DNA of 64,000 nucleotides from CAVRUF01 sp963716005 (GCA_963716005.1 OY970285.1:1178001-1242000); one strand, 5' to 3'; positions 36,281 to 45,413 are shown, numbered from the stretch's first letter. The notes: generated from the sequence alone by a model not told the origin. A program made the numbers and translations.

Positions 36281-36987
36281 ACGGAGATGGGTTCGAAGGG
36301 AGCGGCCTGGCGAAGCGTCGCCTCGCCGCGCTTGCGCAGTTCCAGAAGGGCGAGGAAGGCGACCGCCTGCTCGATGCGCGTGAGGCCGTCCACCTCCTGG
36401 TCGAAGGAGAAGTCGCGCTTGCGCTTGAGGAGCGCCCGGAAGCGCTCGAGGAACCGCGCGACGGGCGGGAACGTGCCGAGATGCCGAAGCGACGGCGACT
36501 GCGGCTCGGCCGCCAGGCGACGGAACGCGACCGCGAGCAGTCCCGGATCCTGCTGCGGCAGCGGCGCGGGCGCGGCCACCGGCGCGAGCGGCGCGGGCCC
36601 GATGCGGAACCACCGGTCGCCCTCGCTCGCGAGCCGCTCCTCGAGCCAGAGCGCGGCGGCGCGGATGCGGCGGTAGGCGGCGAGCCGCTCGGCCAGCTCG
36701 TTCGCGGCCTCCTCGGGCTCGAGATCCTCGAGATCGGCCTCGGCGCCGAAGAGCTCGCGGGCCTTCAGCTCGAGGAGCGCCGAGACGAGCACGAGGAACT
36801 CGCCGCAGGCCTCGAGGTCGAGCTCGTCGCGCTCGGCGAGCCGCTCGATGAACGCCGGGACGATGTCCGCGATGGCCACGTCGGGCAGCTCGAGCTCCTC
36901 GCGGAGGATCAGGGTCAGGAGCAGGTCGAACGGGCCCTGGAAGGCATCAAGGTCGAGCGGAAGGTCACGAACGACGACCCCGGACAT
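36256..36987 (-). CDS. scpA: Segregation and condensation protein A (kleisin)
   Basis: Bridges the SMC heads encoded at the left edge. The 243 residues begin LDAFQGPFDLLLTLI, the family's hallmark, with LVLVSALLELKARELF in the N-terminal domain. The C-terminal winged helix (VAFLALLELRKRGEATLRQ) is present, with a low-complexity Pro/Ala link between. It overlaps scpB and lies 10 bp after lgt's stop. Confidence 0.95.
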   Translation of the reverse strand: MSGVVVRDLPLDLDAFQGPFDLLLTLILREELELPDVAIADIVPAFIERLAERDELDLEACGEFLVLVSALLELKARELFGAEADLEDLEPEEAANELAERLAAYRRIRAAALWLEERLASEGDRWFRIGPAPLAPVAAPAPLPQQDPGLLAVAFRRLAAEPQSPSLRHLGTFPPVARFLERFRALLKRKRDFSFDQEVDGLTRIEQAVAFLALLELRKRGEATLRQAAPFEPISVCTNLTSA

Positions 36988-36997
36988 GCGGGCGATG

Positions 36998-37888
36998 CTA
37001 ACCGCGCGGACGGACGCGGCCCTTGGGGATGGCCATCGTGCGCTGCGGCTTCGGCGCCGGATCCTTCTTGCGTCGCCGCGGCCGTCGCGGCTCCCCGGTG
37101 CGCCGCTGCGACCACACGAAGCCGACGATCGCGAGGATGAGCAGGGCGGCAGCCACGAACGCGTTCAGCCGGATCCCGAAGAGCTCGTGCGCACGGTCGA
37201 CGCGCAGGAACTCGAAGCCGAGGCGCCCGGCCGTGTACCAGGCGACGTAGAGGCAGAAGATCCCGGGCGGCTTGATCGTGAACCGCCGGTCGACGAGCAG
37301 GAGCACGCCAACGCCGACGAGGCACCAGAGCGACTCGTAGAGGAACAGCGGGTGGAACACGTTCTCGCCGAGGAAGCCGGCCGCGGACGCGTTGATCGTG
37401 TCGATCTCGAGCCCCCACGGCAGGCCGGTCGGCTTTCCGAAGAGCTCCTGGTTGAACCAGTTCCCCCAGCGGCCGATCGCCTGCGCGAGCAGCACGCCCG
37501 GCGCGCCCGCGTCGAAGAACGCCCAGACGCTCTCGCCGGAGCGGTGCACGACGATCGCCGCCGCGATGGCGCCGCCGGCCACGGCGCCCCAGATCCCCAG
37601 GCCGCCCTCCCAGATCTCGAACACGCCCTGCCACTTGGGGACGTCGACCTCGCTCCACGACGTGATCACGTGATAGATCCGCGCACCGACGATCCCGCCG
37701 ACCACGCCCCACATGGAGGCGCGCAGGACGAGATCCCAGTCGCCGCCGCGCCGAGTCCACCGGTAGCCGCTGAGGAGCACCGCCGCGGTGATCCCGAGGA
37801 GCAGCATGAACCCGTACGCGTGGAGCGTCAGCGGTCCGAGCTCGATCTCGCCGTTCGACGGGCTGGGAATGGTTGCGAGCAGCCGCAC
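36998..37888 (-). CDS. lgt: Prolipoprotein diacylglyceryl transferase
   Basis: Integral membrane enzyme that lipidates the lipobox cysteine of prolipoproteins. The 296 residues have about seven hydrophobic helices and the signature GRWGNWFNQELFG, plus HAYGFMLLLG and the YTAGRLGFEFLR end. A basic tail of about 35 residues follows the last helix. The GTG start at 37888 is used. The DUF3352 protein at 23.3 kb is a candidate substrate. Confidence 0.96.
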   Translation of the reverse strand: MRLLATIPSPSNGEIELGPLTLHAYGFMLLLGITAAVLLSGYRWTRRGGDWDLVLRASMWGVVGGIVGARIYHVITSWSEVDVPKWQGVFEIWEGGLGIWGAVAGGAIAAAIVVHRSGESVWAFFDAGAPGVLLAQAIGRWGNWFNQELFGKPTGLPWGLEIDTINASAAGFLGENVFHPLFLYESLWCLVGVGVLLLVDRRFTIKPPGIFCLYVAWYTAGRLGFEFLRVDRAHELFGIRLNAFVAAALLILAIVGFVWSQRRTGEPRRPRRRKKDPAPKPQRTMAIPKGRVRPRG

Positions 37889-37941
37889 GAGACCCGTGAC
37901 TTTACGGGGTCGGCCGCACGCACGCGCCGTCTAGCGAGGGG

Positions 37942-38145
37942 CTAGAGCAGGATGCGAAGCGCGATCGAAGCGGGGCAGCCGCTTCGGGCCAAAGACACTG
38001 CGAAGTGGAGGTCCACATCAGACCGCTCTGCGAGCTCGAACGCCGCCGGCGCGTCGTATCCGGCCTTTTCGAGTTCCGCGAGCCGCCAGCTGAGGACGCG
38101 ATCCGCTTCGGTGCCCTTTTCGACTACTGAGGGGGCAGACGCCAT
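37942..38145 (-). CDS. Small conserved actinobacterial protein, unknown function
   Basis: 67 residues: RVLSWRLAELEKAGYD, AAFELAERSDVDLHFAVSL and a C-terminal GCP...LRILL motif. This pattern I recall from small actinobacterial proteins without assigned function; the recollection is not a database result. No signal or membrane segment. Its codon use resembles the neighbours. It lies 53 bp upstream of lgt on the same strand and may be in the scp-lgt transcript. Confidence 0.7.
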   Translation of the reverse strand: MASAPSVVEKGTEADRVLSWRLAELEKAGYDAPAAFELAERSDVDLHFAVSLARSGCPASIALRILL

Positions 38146-38223
38146 ACCATCCCATCGCCCTCAAACCGGGTCGCCCTTGTCCCCGCAAAGGGTGATTTCC
38201 GTCCCTGAGAAGAGTTTTCGCGG

Positions 38224-38952
38224 CTACCCGAGCTGCTCGGCCAGCGAAACGGCCTCGTCGCGCGTCAAATCCCCTTCCAGCCTGAGGATCGCGTTGCCAC
38301 GCTGCCACAGAAGCGTCGGGCCGGCGAGGCGGAGCTCCACCTGGCCGAACTCATCCGAGAGGTTGAGGTAGCCGAAGGCGTGCGGGGCGCCGCCGAGCCA
38401 GAGCGCGGGCTCGCCGTTCACCTCGAGCTGCTCGATCGTCGTGTTCGGGCCGGCCACCTTCTCCACGAAGTCGCGGTCGAGGCCGGCGCGGAACTGGGAG
38501 AGCAGCAGCTCGATCTCGCCGTCGGAGTCGCGCCAGATGAACGACACCTGCCCGCCGGGAAGATCGTCGGTGAAGCGCACCTCGTCGTAGTCGCCTTCAG
38601 GAACGGAGACCTCGAACGTCGAGCGCTCGAGCGCCTCGTCCAGCGTGTAGACCGGGCCGAGCCCGAGATCCTCCGTGTGCTCGTCCACCTCGGGCAGGGT
38701 CTCCACCTGCGTGACCGAGACGCCGTCGAGGCCGAAAAACTCGAGGATCGCCGTGCGCGCCTGCGGCACCGCGAACGCTGCGGCCAGCGCGGCGACGAGG
38801 ACGGCGAAGGCGAGGACGAGCCCCCGGCGGCTGCGGCGCGGCGTCGGCGCCGGCTCGAGGCGTGAGCGGATCCCCGCGGCCAGGTCGGGCGTCGGCGGCA
38901 GCGCGAGTGCGGCGCCGAGCGAGCGGAGATCGCGTTCGAGGTCAGCCGCCAT
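38224..38952 (-). CDS. Probable anti-sigma factor, single-pass membrane protein
   Basis: 242 residues. An N-terminal cytoplasmic segment (about 1-42) precedes a basic stretch PRRSRRG and one transmembrane helix (GLVLAFAVLVAALAAAFAV), then a large extracytoplasmic domain with acidic beta-type sequence. The start overlaps the ECF sigma gene by 11 bp. This architecture and position are those of anti-sigma proteins. No ZAS zinc motif (HxxxCxxC) is visible, so the way it binds sigma is uncertain. Confidence 0.72.
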   Translation of the reverse strand: MAADLERDLRSLGAALALPPTPDLAAGIRSRLEPAPTPRRSRRGLVLAFAVLVAALAAAFAVPQARTAILEFFGLDGVSVTQVETLPEVDEHTEDLGLGPVYTLDEALERSTFEVSVPEGDYDEVRFTDDLPGGQVSFIWRDSDGEIELLLSQFRAGLDRDFVEKVAGPNTTIEQLEVNGEPALWLGGAPHAFGYLNLSDEFGQVELRLAGPTLLWQRGNAILRLEGDLTRDEAVSLAEQLG

Positions 38953-39496
38953 GCTCCACCTCCTCGCGCAGGCGCGCGAGCGCGCGCGACTGTCTTGACT
39001 TGACGGTGCCCTTGCGGACGCCGAGCGCCGCGGCCGTCTCCTCCTCGCTCAGGTCGAGGAAGAAGCGGCACTCGACCACCAGGCGCTCGTCGTCGCGCAG
39101 CGTGTCGAGCGCGGCGAGGAGCTCCGCCCGTTGCTCGGACGCGGCGAGGGTCGCCTCGGGGGACGGGGCCGCGCCCCCCGAGGGCTCTGCGGCCAGGCGC
39201 AGCTCGAGCGCCGAACGGCGTCCCGCCGACCGGCCCCGGTTGCGCGCCTCGTTGCCGACGATCTGGAGCAGCCACGGCCGAAACGGCGCTCCCCGGCGGA
39301 ACCGGCCGAGCGCCCGGTACGCCTTCACGAAGCCGTCCTGGGCCGCCTCCTCCGCGTCCGCGGCGTTCCGCGTGACCAGGTAGGCGGTTCGAAAGGCGAT
39401 GCCCTGATGCAGACGCACGAGCTCCTCGTAGGCCACGGTGTCACCCCGTCTCGCACGCTCGACGAGGTCGGATTCATCTCGTGGGCGGCCCTCCAC
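38942..39496 (-). CDS. ECF-type sigma factor
   Basis: RNA polymerase sigma factor of about 184 residues with region 2 (YEELVRLHQGIAFRTAYLVT, AEEAAQDGFVKAYRALGRF-type helix) and region 4 (LDLSEEETAAALGVRKGTVKSRQSRAL). The GTG start at 39496 is preferred, with a purine-rich AGGAGG-type sequence about 35 bases upstream but not ideally placed. The gene overlaps the membrane protein downstream, its likely anti-sigma partner. It is divergent from the coiled-coil gene 64 bp away, a probable target or shared promoter region. Confidence 0.9.
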   Translation of the reverse strand: MEGRPRDESDLVERARRGDTVAYEELVRLHQGIAFRTAYLVTRNAADAEEAAQDGFVKAYRALGRFRRGAPFRPWLLQIVGNEARNRGRSAGRRSALELRLAAEPSGGAAPSPEATLAASEQRAELLAALDTLRDDERLVVECRFFLDLSEEETAAALGVRKGTVKSRQSRALARLREEVEHGG

Positions 39497-39560
39497 GTTG
39501 TCCGTTCTACACCGCCCGGGCCTCCTGGGTTCCGTCGTCCGGAACGAGTACCCTCCGCGC

Positions 39561-40376
39561 ATGAGGCTTCCGGATGAGCACGGAAGCGGGGCTCCGCCTG
39601 GAAACGGGGAAAGCGACGACCCCAACGCCGGCATCGGGCCTCGCGTCTCCGCGGTCTTCACGGCGGCCGAGCGCGCCGCCGACCACATCGTCCAGATGGC
39701 GCGCGCCGAGGTGGAGGACATCCGCCGCCAGGCCGAGTCCGAGGCGCAGACGATGCGCCAGCAGCAGCGCGAGGAGGCCGAGCAGGAAGCCCGCTCGATC
39801 ATCGCGTCCGCGCAGGCCGAGGCCGAGGCGATCCGCGCCGACGCGCTGCGCGACACCGCCGAGGTGGAAGAGACGGCCCGGCGCCGCGAGCAGGCGATCC
39901 TCGAACGGATCCGCTACATGTCCGACCGGGCCGAATGGGCGCGGCACTCGCTGACGGACGCGCTCTCGCACGTCGAGGAGTTCATCGCCCGCGCCCCGTC
40001 CGAGTGGCCGGAGCCGCCGCCGATTCCCGCGGCGCCGCCGCCTCCGCCCGAGCCGCCGAAGCCGCTGTACGAGCCGCCGGTCGCGCGGATGGCGGCTCCT
40101 CCGATCGAGCCTGAGCCCGAGCCTGAGCCGGAGCCCGAGGAACCTGAAGCCGAGGCCGAGCCCGAGCCCGAGCCGGAGCCCGAGGAACCCGAAGCCGAGG
40201 CCGAGCCCGAGCCGGAACCCGAACCGGAACCCGAACCCGAAGACGAGCCCGAAGACGAGCCCGAGGTCGAAGACGAGCCCGAACCCGAGGAGCCCGAGGC
40301 CGAAGACGAGCCGGCCGAGGACGAGCCCTCGTCCGACGATCCGCACTCCCGTTTCCGCCGGCCGCGGAGGAACTAG
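39561..40376 (+). CDS. Acidic coiled-coil protein with Glu-Pro repeat tail
   Basis: 271 residues. The N-terminal third, about residues 35-150, is a DivIVA-like coiled coil (AERAADHIVQMARAEVEDIR, then AQAEAEAIRADALRD). Then a Pro-rich link and, from about 180 to 265, a run of EPEPEPE-type repeats with DEPED variants, ending basic. No signal or membrane helix. The ATG at 39561 is the chosen start; a longer frame from 39438 runs antisense inside the sigma gene. Divergence from the ECF sigma gene hints at envelope-stress regulation. Function unknown. Confidence 0.75.
   Translation: MRLPDEHGSGAPPGNGESDDPNAGIGPRVSAVFTAAERAADHIVQMARAEVEDIRRQAESEAQTMRQQQREEAEQEARSIIASAQAEAEAIRADALRDTAEVEETARRREQAILERIRYMSDRAEWARHSLTDALSHVEEFIARAPSEWPEPPPIPAAPPPPPEPPKPLYEPPVARMAAPPIEPEPEPEPEPEEPEAEAEPEPEPEPEEPEAEAEPEPEPEPEPEPEDEPEDEPEVEDEPEPEEPEAEDEPAEDEPSSDDPHSRFRRPRRN
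40105..40310 (+). repeat. Tandem Glu-Pro coding repeat
   Basis: Inside the preceding gene the bases cycle as GAGCC(C/T/G) and GAACC variants, giving (EP)n blocks separated by EEPEAEA and EDEPEDEP. The six-base unit is a slippage-prone repeat, so its length may differ between strains or be mis-assembled. Confidence 0.85.
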
Positions 40377-40535
40377 ATGGACGTCATGAACCTGACCGTC
40401 GAGGACCTGGCCTCGCTGCTTCGCGAGGCCGAGGGCGCGCACGCCGAGTACGAGCGCGTGCTCGGCTCCCGCGACGAGGACTGGCCGGCGTGGTACGCGG
40501 GCTACATCCTCGACCGCCTCGCCGAGCGCGCGTAA
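40377..40535 (+). CDS. Small acidic protein, 52 residues, unknown function
   Basis: ATG immediately after the preceding stop (TAGATG) and TAA at 40533. The sequence has NLTVEDLASLLREAE, then a C-terminal DWPAWYAGYILDRL. The regular helix pattern and conserved-looking WPAWY motif suggest a real small protein. Tight spacing suggests co-transcription with the coiled-coil gene. Too short for a motif-based family call. Confidence 0.65.
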   Translation: MDVMNLTVEDLASLLREAEGAHAEYERVLGSRDEDWPAWYAGYILDRLAERA

Positions 40536-40565
40536 AACCAGCCAGCTTTCCAGGTGCTTTTACGG

Positions 40566-43500
40566 CTAGCTGATCGCGGCCTCACCGAGGAGCGACTTCA
40601 CCTCGGCGAAGAAATCCGACTCCGGCCGCACGCGGAACTCGGGGCCGAGCGCGTACGTGTGCGCGCCGTCCGAGAGCTCGAGGTCGACGACGACCGAGGC
40701 CTCGCCGCGGTAGCGCGTCGTCACCTCGGCCAGCTCGCGGATCAGGCCCGCCGGCGCCTTCCGCGCGTCGACGCGCAGGCGCACCTCGCGCTCCGACTCC
40801 GCGTCGGGCTTCCCCTCGAACGGCGCGACGTCGAGCGCGATCAGCTTCGTCTCGCCCTCCTGCTTGTGGTCGACGCGGCCCTTCACGACGAGGATCTGGT
40901 CGTCGACGAGCAGGTCGCGGGCGCTCGTGAGCACCGAGTTGAAGACCACCGTCTCGACCGACCCGGAGAGATCGTCGAGCCGCAGGAAGACCATCTGGTC
41001 GCCCTTCTTCGTCGTGATCTGCTTGAGCGAGCCGACGATCCCACCGACGGTCACGACCTCGCCGTCGCGCCGGCGCTCGAGCTCCGAGATCCGGCAGTCG
41101 GCCTTGCGCGCGCAGCGCGGCGCGCACACCGTCGAGCGGATGCTCGGAGACGTACAGCCCGAGGCTCTCCTTCTCGAGCCGCAGCAGATCCTGCTTGCCG
41201 TACTCGCCCGCCGGAAGCCCCGGATGGTGCCGCTCCGGCACGCCCGCGTCGCCGCCGCCGAGGTCGAAGATCGAGCCCTGGCCGGACAGCATGTCGGCCT
41301 GGTGGCGTGATCCCCACGCGACGATCTCGTCGAGCATCTGGAGGAGCCCGAGCCGCGTGGCCCCGGTCGAGCCGAGCGCGCCGCACTTGGCGAGCGCCTC
41401 GACGCGCGCGCTTGTTCACGAGCTGCGGGTCGACGCGCTCGGTGAAGTCCCAGATCGTCTCGAACTGCCCGCCCACGTCGCGCGCGGCCACGATCGCCGC
41501 GCGCCGCCGAGCCGCCGACGTTCTTCACCGCGTTCAGCCCGAAGCGGATCTTCCCGTCGACGACCGCGAAGTCCGCGGCCGACTCGTTCACGTCGGGCGG
41601 CAGCACGTCGATCCCCATCTCGTCGCACGCGGCGACGTAGATCGGCACGCGGTCCTTCGTGTTCATGACCGAGGAGATGAGCGCGGCCATGTACTCGGCC
41701 GGGTGGTGCGCCTTCAGGTACGCCGTGCGGTAGGCGATCAGCGCGTAGCAGGCGGCGTGCGACTTGTTGAAGGAGTAGTCCTGCGCCTGCTCCATGTCCT
41801 TCCACAGCTGGTTCGCGACCTGCGGCGTGAGGCCGTTCGCCGCGCACCCCTCGAGGAACTTGTCCTTCAGGGACGCCATGAGCGCGTGGATCTTCTTGCC
41901 GATCGCCTTGCGGAGATCGTCCGCCTCGGCCGGCGAGAACCCGGCGAGCTGCTTGGCGATCTCCATGTACTGCTCCTGGTAGATGCAGATGCCGTACGTG
42001 GGCCCGGTGATCGGCTCGAGCCGCGGGTCGGCGAAGACGACCGCCTCGCCCCCGGCCTTTCGCCGGCCGTAGACCGGGATGTAGCTCATCGGCCCCGGCC
42101 GGTAGAGCGCAACCAGGGCGATGAGATCCTCGAACTCGGTCGGCTTGACCTGGCGCAGCGCCTCGCGCATGCCCGACGACTCGAACTGGAAGACGCCGCT
42201 CGCGTCGCCGCGGCGCAGCATCTCGTACGTCTGCGGATCGTCGAGCGGCAGCGTGCGCAGGTCGAGGTCGCCGTCGATCAGCTCGATCGCCTCGTCGAGG
42301 ACGTCCAGGTTGCGCAGGCCGAGGAAGTCCATCTTCAGGAGCCCGAGCGCCTCGACGTCGCCCATCGGGAACTGCGTCACGACCTCCTGGTCGGGGCCCT
42401 TCTGCTGGAGCGGCACGTACTCGGTGAGCGGCCGGTCGCCGATCACGACGCCGGCGGCGTGGATCGAGTCCTGGCGGATGAGCCCCTCGAGCGGCCGCGC
42501 GAGGTCGACGATCGTGCGCGTCTCCTCCTCGGCGTCGTAGGCGGCCTTCAGCTCGGCGCCGGGCTTCAGCGACTCCTCGAGGTAGACCTTCGGGCCCTCC
42601 GGGATGAGCTTCGCGAGCCGGTCGACCTGGCCGTACGGGACGTCGAGCACGCGGCCGGCGTCCCGCACCGCGGCGCGGGCCATCATCGTCCCGAAGGTGA
42701 TGATCTGCGCGACGCGGTCGCGGCCGTACTTGTCGGCCACGTAGTTGATGACGCGGTCGCGGCCGTGGACGGAGAAATCGATGTCGATGTCGGGCATCGA
42801 CTTGCGCCCCGGGTTCAGGAACCGCTCGAACAGCAGGTCGTACCGGATCGGGTCGATGTCCGTGATTTCCAGGCAATAAGCGACCAGCGAGCCGGCCGCC
42901 GAGCCGCGTCCGGGACCGACGCCGACCCCGTCGCGCTTGGCGAACTGGATGAAGTCCCAGACGATCAGGAAGTAGTCGGCGAAGCCCATCTCCTTGATCG
43001 TCTTCAGCTCGAACTTGAGGCGCTCGGTGAGCTCCGGAGTCGCGCGCTCGTAGCGGCGCAGGAGGCCCTTCTCGCACAGCTCGACGAGGTAGTCGAACGC
43101 CTCGCGCCCGTCCGGCACCGGGAACGTCGGGAGGAGGATCCGGCCGAGCTCCATCGTCACGTTGCAGCGCTCGGCGACCTCGAGCGTGCGCGCCATCGCC
43201 TCCGGGTGGTCCGGGAAGTCGAGCGCCATCTCCTCGGGCGTCTTGAAGAAGAACTGGTCGGTCTCGAAGCGCCAGCGGTTCGGGTTCGAGAGCGTGTCGC
43301 CCGACTGGATGCAGAGGAGCGCCTCGTGCGCCGCGGCGTCCTCGTGGCGCAGGTAGTGGACGTCGCCGGTCGCGACGAGCGGCAGCCCGAGACCCTCGGC
43401 GAGCCCGGCGAGCTCGCGGACGAGACCGGGCTGTTGCTCGAGCCCGGCGTTCTGCAGCTCGACGTACGTCGAGTCGGCGCCGAAGACGTCACGCAGGCGC

Positions 43501-43970
43501 GCGAGCTCGGCCTGGGCGCCGGGCGTGTTCCCGTCGAGGAGCGCCTTCGACACGCGCCCGGACATGCAGCCGGAGAGCGCGACGAGCCCGTTCGAGTAGC
43601 GGTCGAGGAGCTCCCAGTCGACGCGCGGCTTGTAGTAGTAGCCCTCGAGGTAGCCGCCCGAGACGAGCTTGATCAGGTTCGCGTAGCCCTCGTTCGACTC
43701 GGCCAGAAGCGTGAGGTGCGCGAACCCGCGCTCGAGCTTCGTGCGGTCGTCCGCGACGTAGACCTCGCAGCCGATAATCGGCTTGATTCCTTGCTTTCCG
43801 GCCTCCCGGTAGAGCTCGACGGCGCCCGCCAGCGACCCGTGGTCGGTGAGCGTGACGGCCGGCATGTCGAGCTCGGCGGCCCGCGCCGCCAGGTCCGGGA
43901 TCCGGCACGCCCCGTCGAGGATCGAGTACTCGGAGTGGACGTGGAGGTGGACGAACGGCGCGTCGGGCAC
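40566..43970 (-). CDS. dnaE: DNA polymerase III alpha subunit DnaE, three frame breaks
   Basis: Replicative polymerase. From the GTG at 43970 the PHP domain begins FVHLHVHSEYSILDGA. The polymerase palm shows GPGRGSAAGSLVAYCL and the acidic residues MPDIDIDFS. The finger part has SSGMREALRQVKPTEF and SFNKSHAACYALIAY, and an OB fold lies near the end. The frame breaks near 41510, 41410 and 41125, each removed by dropping one base from GCGCGC-type runs. The intervening reading is the expected sequence, and three insertions return to the starting frame, which strongly suggests sequence errors. Confidence 0.93.
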   Translation of the reverse strand: MPDAPFVHLHVHSEYSILDGACRIPDLAARAAELDMPAVTLTDHGSLAGAVELYREAGKQGIKPIIGCEVYVADDRTKLERGFAHLTLLAESNEGYANLIKLVSGGYLEGYYYKPRVDWELLDRYSNGLVALSGCMSGRVSKALLDGNTPGAQAELARLRDVFGADSTYVELQNAGLEQQPGLVRELAGLAEGLGLPLVATGDVHYLRHEDAAAHEALLCIQSGDTLSNPNRWRFETDQFFFKTPEEMALDFPDHPEAMARTLEVAERCNVTMELGRILLPTFPVPDGREAFDYLVELCEKGLLRRYERATPELTERLKFELKTIKEMGFADYFLIVWDFIQFAKRDGVGVGPGRGSAAGSLVAYCLEITDIDPIRYDLLFERFLNPGRKSMPDIDIDFSVHGRDRVINYVADKYGRDRVAQIITFGTMMARAAVRDAGRVLDVPYGQVDRLAKLIPEGPKVYLEESLKPGAELKAAYDAEEETRTIVDLARPLEGLIRQDSIHAAGVVIGDRPLTEYVPLQQKGPDQEVVTQFPMGDVEALGLLKMDFLGLRNLDVLDEAIELIDGDLDLRTLPLDDPQTYEMLRRGDASGVFQFESSGMREALRQVKPTEFEDLIALVALYRPGPMSYIPVYGRRKAGGEAVVFADPRLEPITGPTYGICIYQEQYMEIAKQLAGFSPAEADDLRKAIGKKIHALMASLKDKFLEGCAANGLTPQVANQLWKDMEQAQDYSFNKSHAACYALIAYRTAYLKAHHPAEYMAALISSVMNTKDRVPIYVAACDEMGIDVLPPDVNESAADFAVVDGKIRFGLNAVKNVGGSAARGDRGRARRGRAVRDDLGLHRARRPAAREQARASRRSPSAARSARPGPRGSGSSRCSTRSSRGDHATRPTCCPARARSSTSAAATRACRSGTIRGFRRASTASRICCGSRRRASGCTSPSIRSTVCAPRCARKADCRISELERRRDGEVVTVGGIVGSLKQITTKKGDQMVFLRLDDLSGSVETVVFNSVLTSARDLLVDDQILVVKGRVDHKQEGETKLIALDVAPFEGKPDAESEREVRLRVDARKAPAGLIRELAEVTTRYRGEASVVVDLELSDGAHTYALGPEFRVRPESDFFAEVKSLLGEAAIS

Positions 43971-43998
43971 GGGACGCCCATTGTTCCAACTCGACCGG

Positions 43999-44619
43999 CT
44001 AGGCGTGTTTGGCGACTCGCAGCATCCACGCAGCGGCGAGCGCGACCCACGCGAACCAGACGACCGCACCGCCGCGCGACGCCGCTCCGTTGCCGAACGC
44101 GCTCCCGATCGCACCGCCGGCGAGCGTGGCCGGAAGCGCGGCGAGCGTCCAGATCCAGAGCGGCCGCCACTCCGGGATCCGCCGAAACGCGAAGGCGAGG
44201 AAGACCGGCGCGAAGTAGAGCCCCACCCCGGTGATGCCCGACTCGATCCCGTGCGCGGTCGAGTGCCACGAGTCGTTCTCGCAGGCGGCGTCGATCCCGC
44301 GGCAGTCGAGCCGGAGGAATCCCTCGGAGAACATCCCGAGCCCGACGACGACCATCAGTCCGGCGCCGATCCGTCCCGCGATGCTCGGCCCGACCACGCG
44401 CCACAGGCCCAGCGCGAACACGAGCACGAGGATCCCCGTGAGGTTCGTGCCGATCCGGTTGTAGATCCACGCCTGGTCGGCGGTCAGCGCACCGAGGTCC
44501 GAGATGTCGTCTTCCAGGGAGCGGAACGAGTCGGGCTGGGCGAGCCCTCCGAAGACGATCGCCGACAGCCAGGCGAGCGGCGTGAGGAGTCCGCAGTAGG
44601 CCGCGAGTCGCAGCGGCAC
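43999..44619 (-). CDS. DUF998-like membrane protein
   Basis: 206 residues with about six hydrophobic helices (LAAYCGLLTPLAWLSAIVF, ILVLVFALGLW, IGAGLMVVVGLGMFSEGF and others). A DUF998-type pattern is likely: SEGFLRLDCRGID followed by a WHSTAHGIES segment. The GTG start at 44619 overlaps the upstream stop by one base (TAGTG). Function is unknown. Confidence 0.72.
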   Translation of the reverse strand: MPLRLAAYCGLLTPLAWLSAIVFGGLAQPDSFRSLEDDISDLGALTADQAWIYNRIGTNLTGILVLVFALGLWRVVGPSIAGRIGAGLMVVVGLGMFSEGFLRLDCRGIDAACENDSWHSTAHGIESGITGVGLYFAPVFLAFAFRRIPEWRPLWIWTLAALPATLAGGAIGSAFGNGAASRGGAVVWFAWVALAAAWMLRVAKHA

Positions 44620-45402
44620 TAGGTCTCCGGGCCCCGCTCGACGCGCACGACCCGGCCGCCGCTGCGCTCGAGCGTGCGGATCGCCTCCGCGGCTGCCTCC
44701 GCGAAGCCGACCGCGGGCACCGAGCACGCGACTGTGCGACCGTCCGCCGCGCCGGTGTACCCGGCCGGAAGCGCCCCGGCGGGACCGTCGAGCGTGCACT
44801 CGAATGCGAAGGACGTCCGCTCGCCGGGCGCGCCGGCCAGGCGCCGCGCGACCGGCTGGACGATCACGAGGAAGACGTCGGCGACGACGACGGCGCCGAC
44901 GATCCGCCAGTAGCTGCTCGAATCGACCTCCGCGGCCAAGCCGTACGCGATCGTCGCGGCGCCGGCGAGCGCGAGCGCGACGCTCCCGACGAAGACCGCT
45001 TCGATCGTCCGGGACTCGCCCGCCCGGCGCTGCGAGGTCGACATGGCGACCTGCGAACCTGCGACCGAGAACGACGCGAGCACGGCGAGCGTCTTCCACA
45101 GGCCTTCGCCGCCCTCGTCCTCCCAGTTGCGCCAGATCAGGATCATCGAGACCGCGAACGCGCCGGTGCTGAGAGCGATCACGCACCACGCGAGCCAGAG
45201 GTGCCGGCGCTGGTCGAGCAGCACCCCAGCGGGGAGCGAGACCACGCTGAACGCCGCGACGAGCGCGGTCGTCAGTGAGGATCTTTCCGGTGGTCTCGTC
45301 GAACTCGGAGAAGAGGAGGATCCCGATCGCGAGCGCCGCCGTGACCGCCAGCGAGACGATGAGCCCGCCGAAGAACAGCCGCTTGCCCAGCGAGAGCTCC
45401 AC
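44619..45402 (-). CDS. Multi-pass membrane protein, one frame break
   Basis: From the GTG at 45402 the N-terminus (GKRLFFGGLIVSLAVTAALA) gives one hydrophobic helix; near 45275 the frame shifts by one base. The remainder adds helices LVAAFSVVSLPAGVLL, LWLAWCVIALSTGAFAVSM and VGAVVVADVFLVIV, with a soluble C-terminal domain containing a Cys pair and ERTSFAFEC. No family recognised. The 784-bp span is one over a multiple of three, consistent with one inserted base. Confidence 0.6.
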
Positions 45403-45413
45403 GAAGCCATCCT

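Noticed and set aside
38146..38223. A structured RNA between the 67-residue protein and the anti-sigma-like gene
   Set aside because: The 78-bp gap has a CCCTTTG-type inverted repeat, but no recognisable riboswitch or small RNA pattern.
40566..43970. Programmed frameshifting in dnaE or recG
   Set aside because: There is no slippery sequence with downstream structure at a conserved place. dnaX, not dnaE, is the usual programmed case. Simple extra bases explain it.
40554..44234. A 1,226-codon plus-strand frame opposite dnaE
   Set aside because: Its composition mirrors DnaE codons and it has no domain signature; dnaE motifs on the minus strand explain the region.
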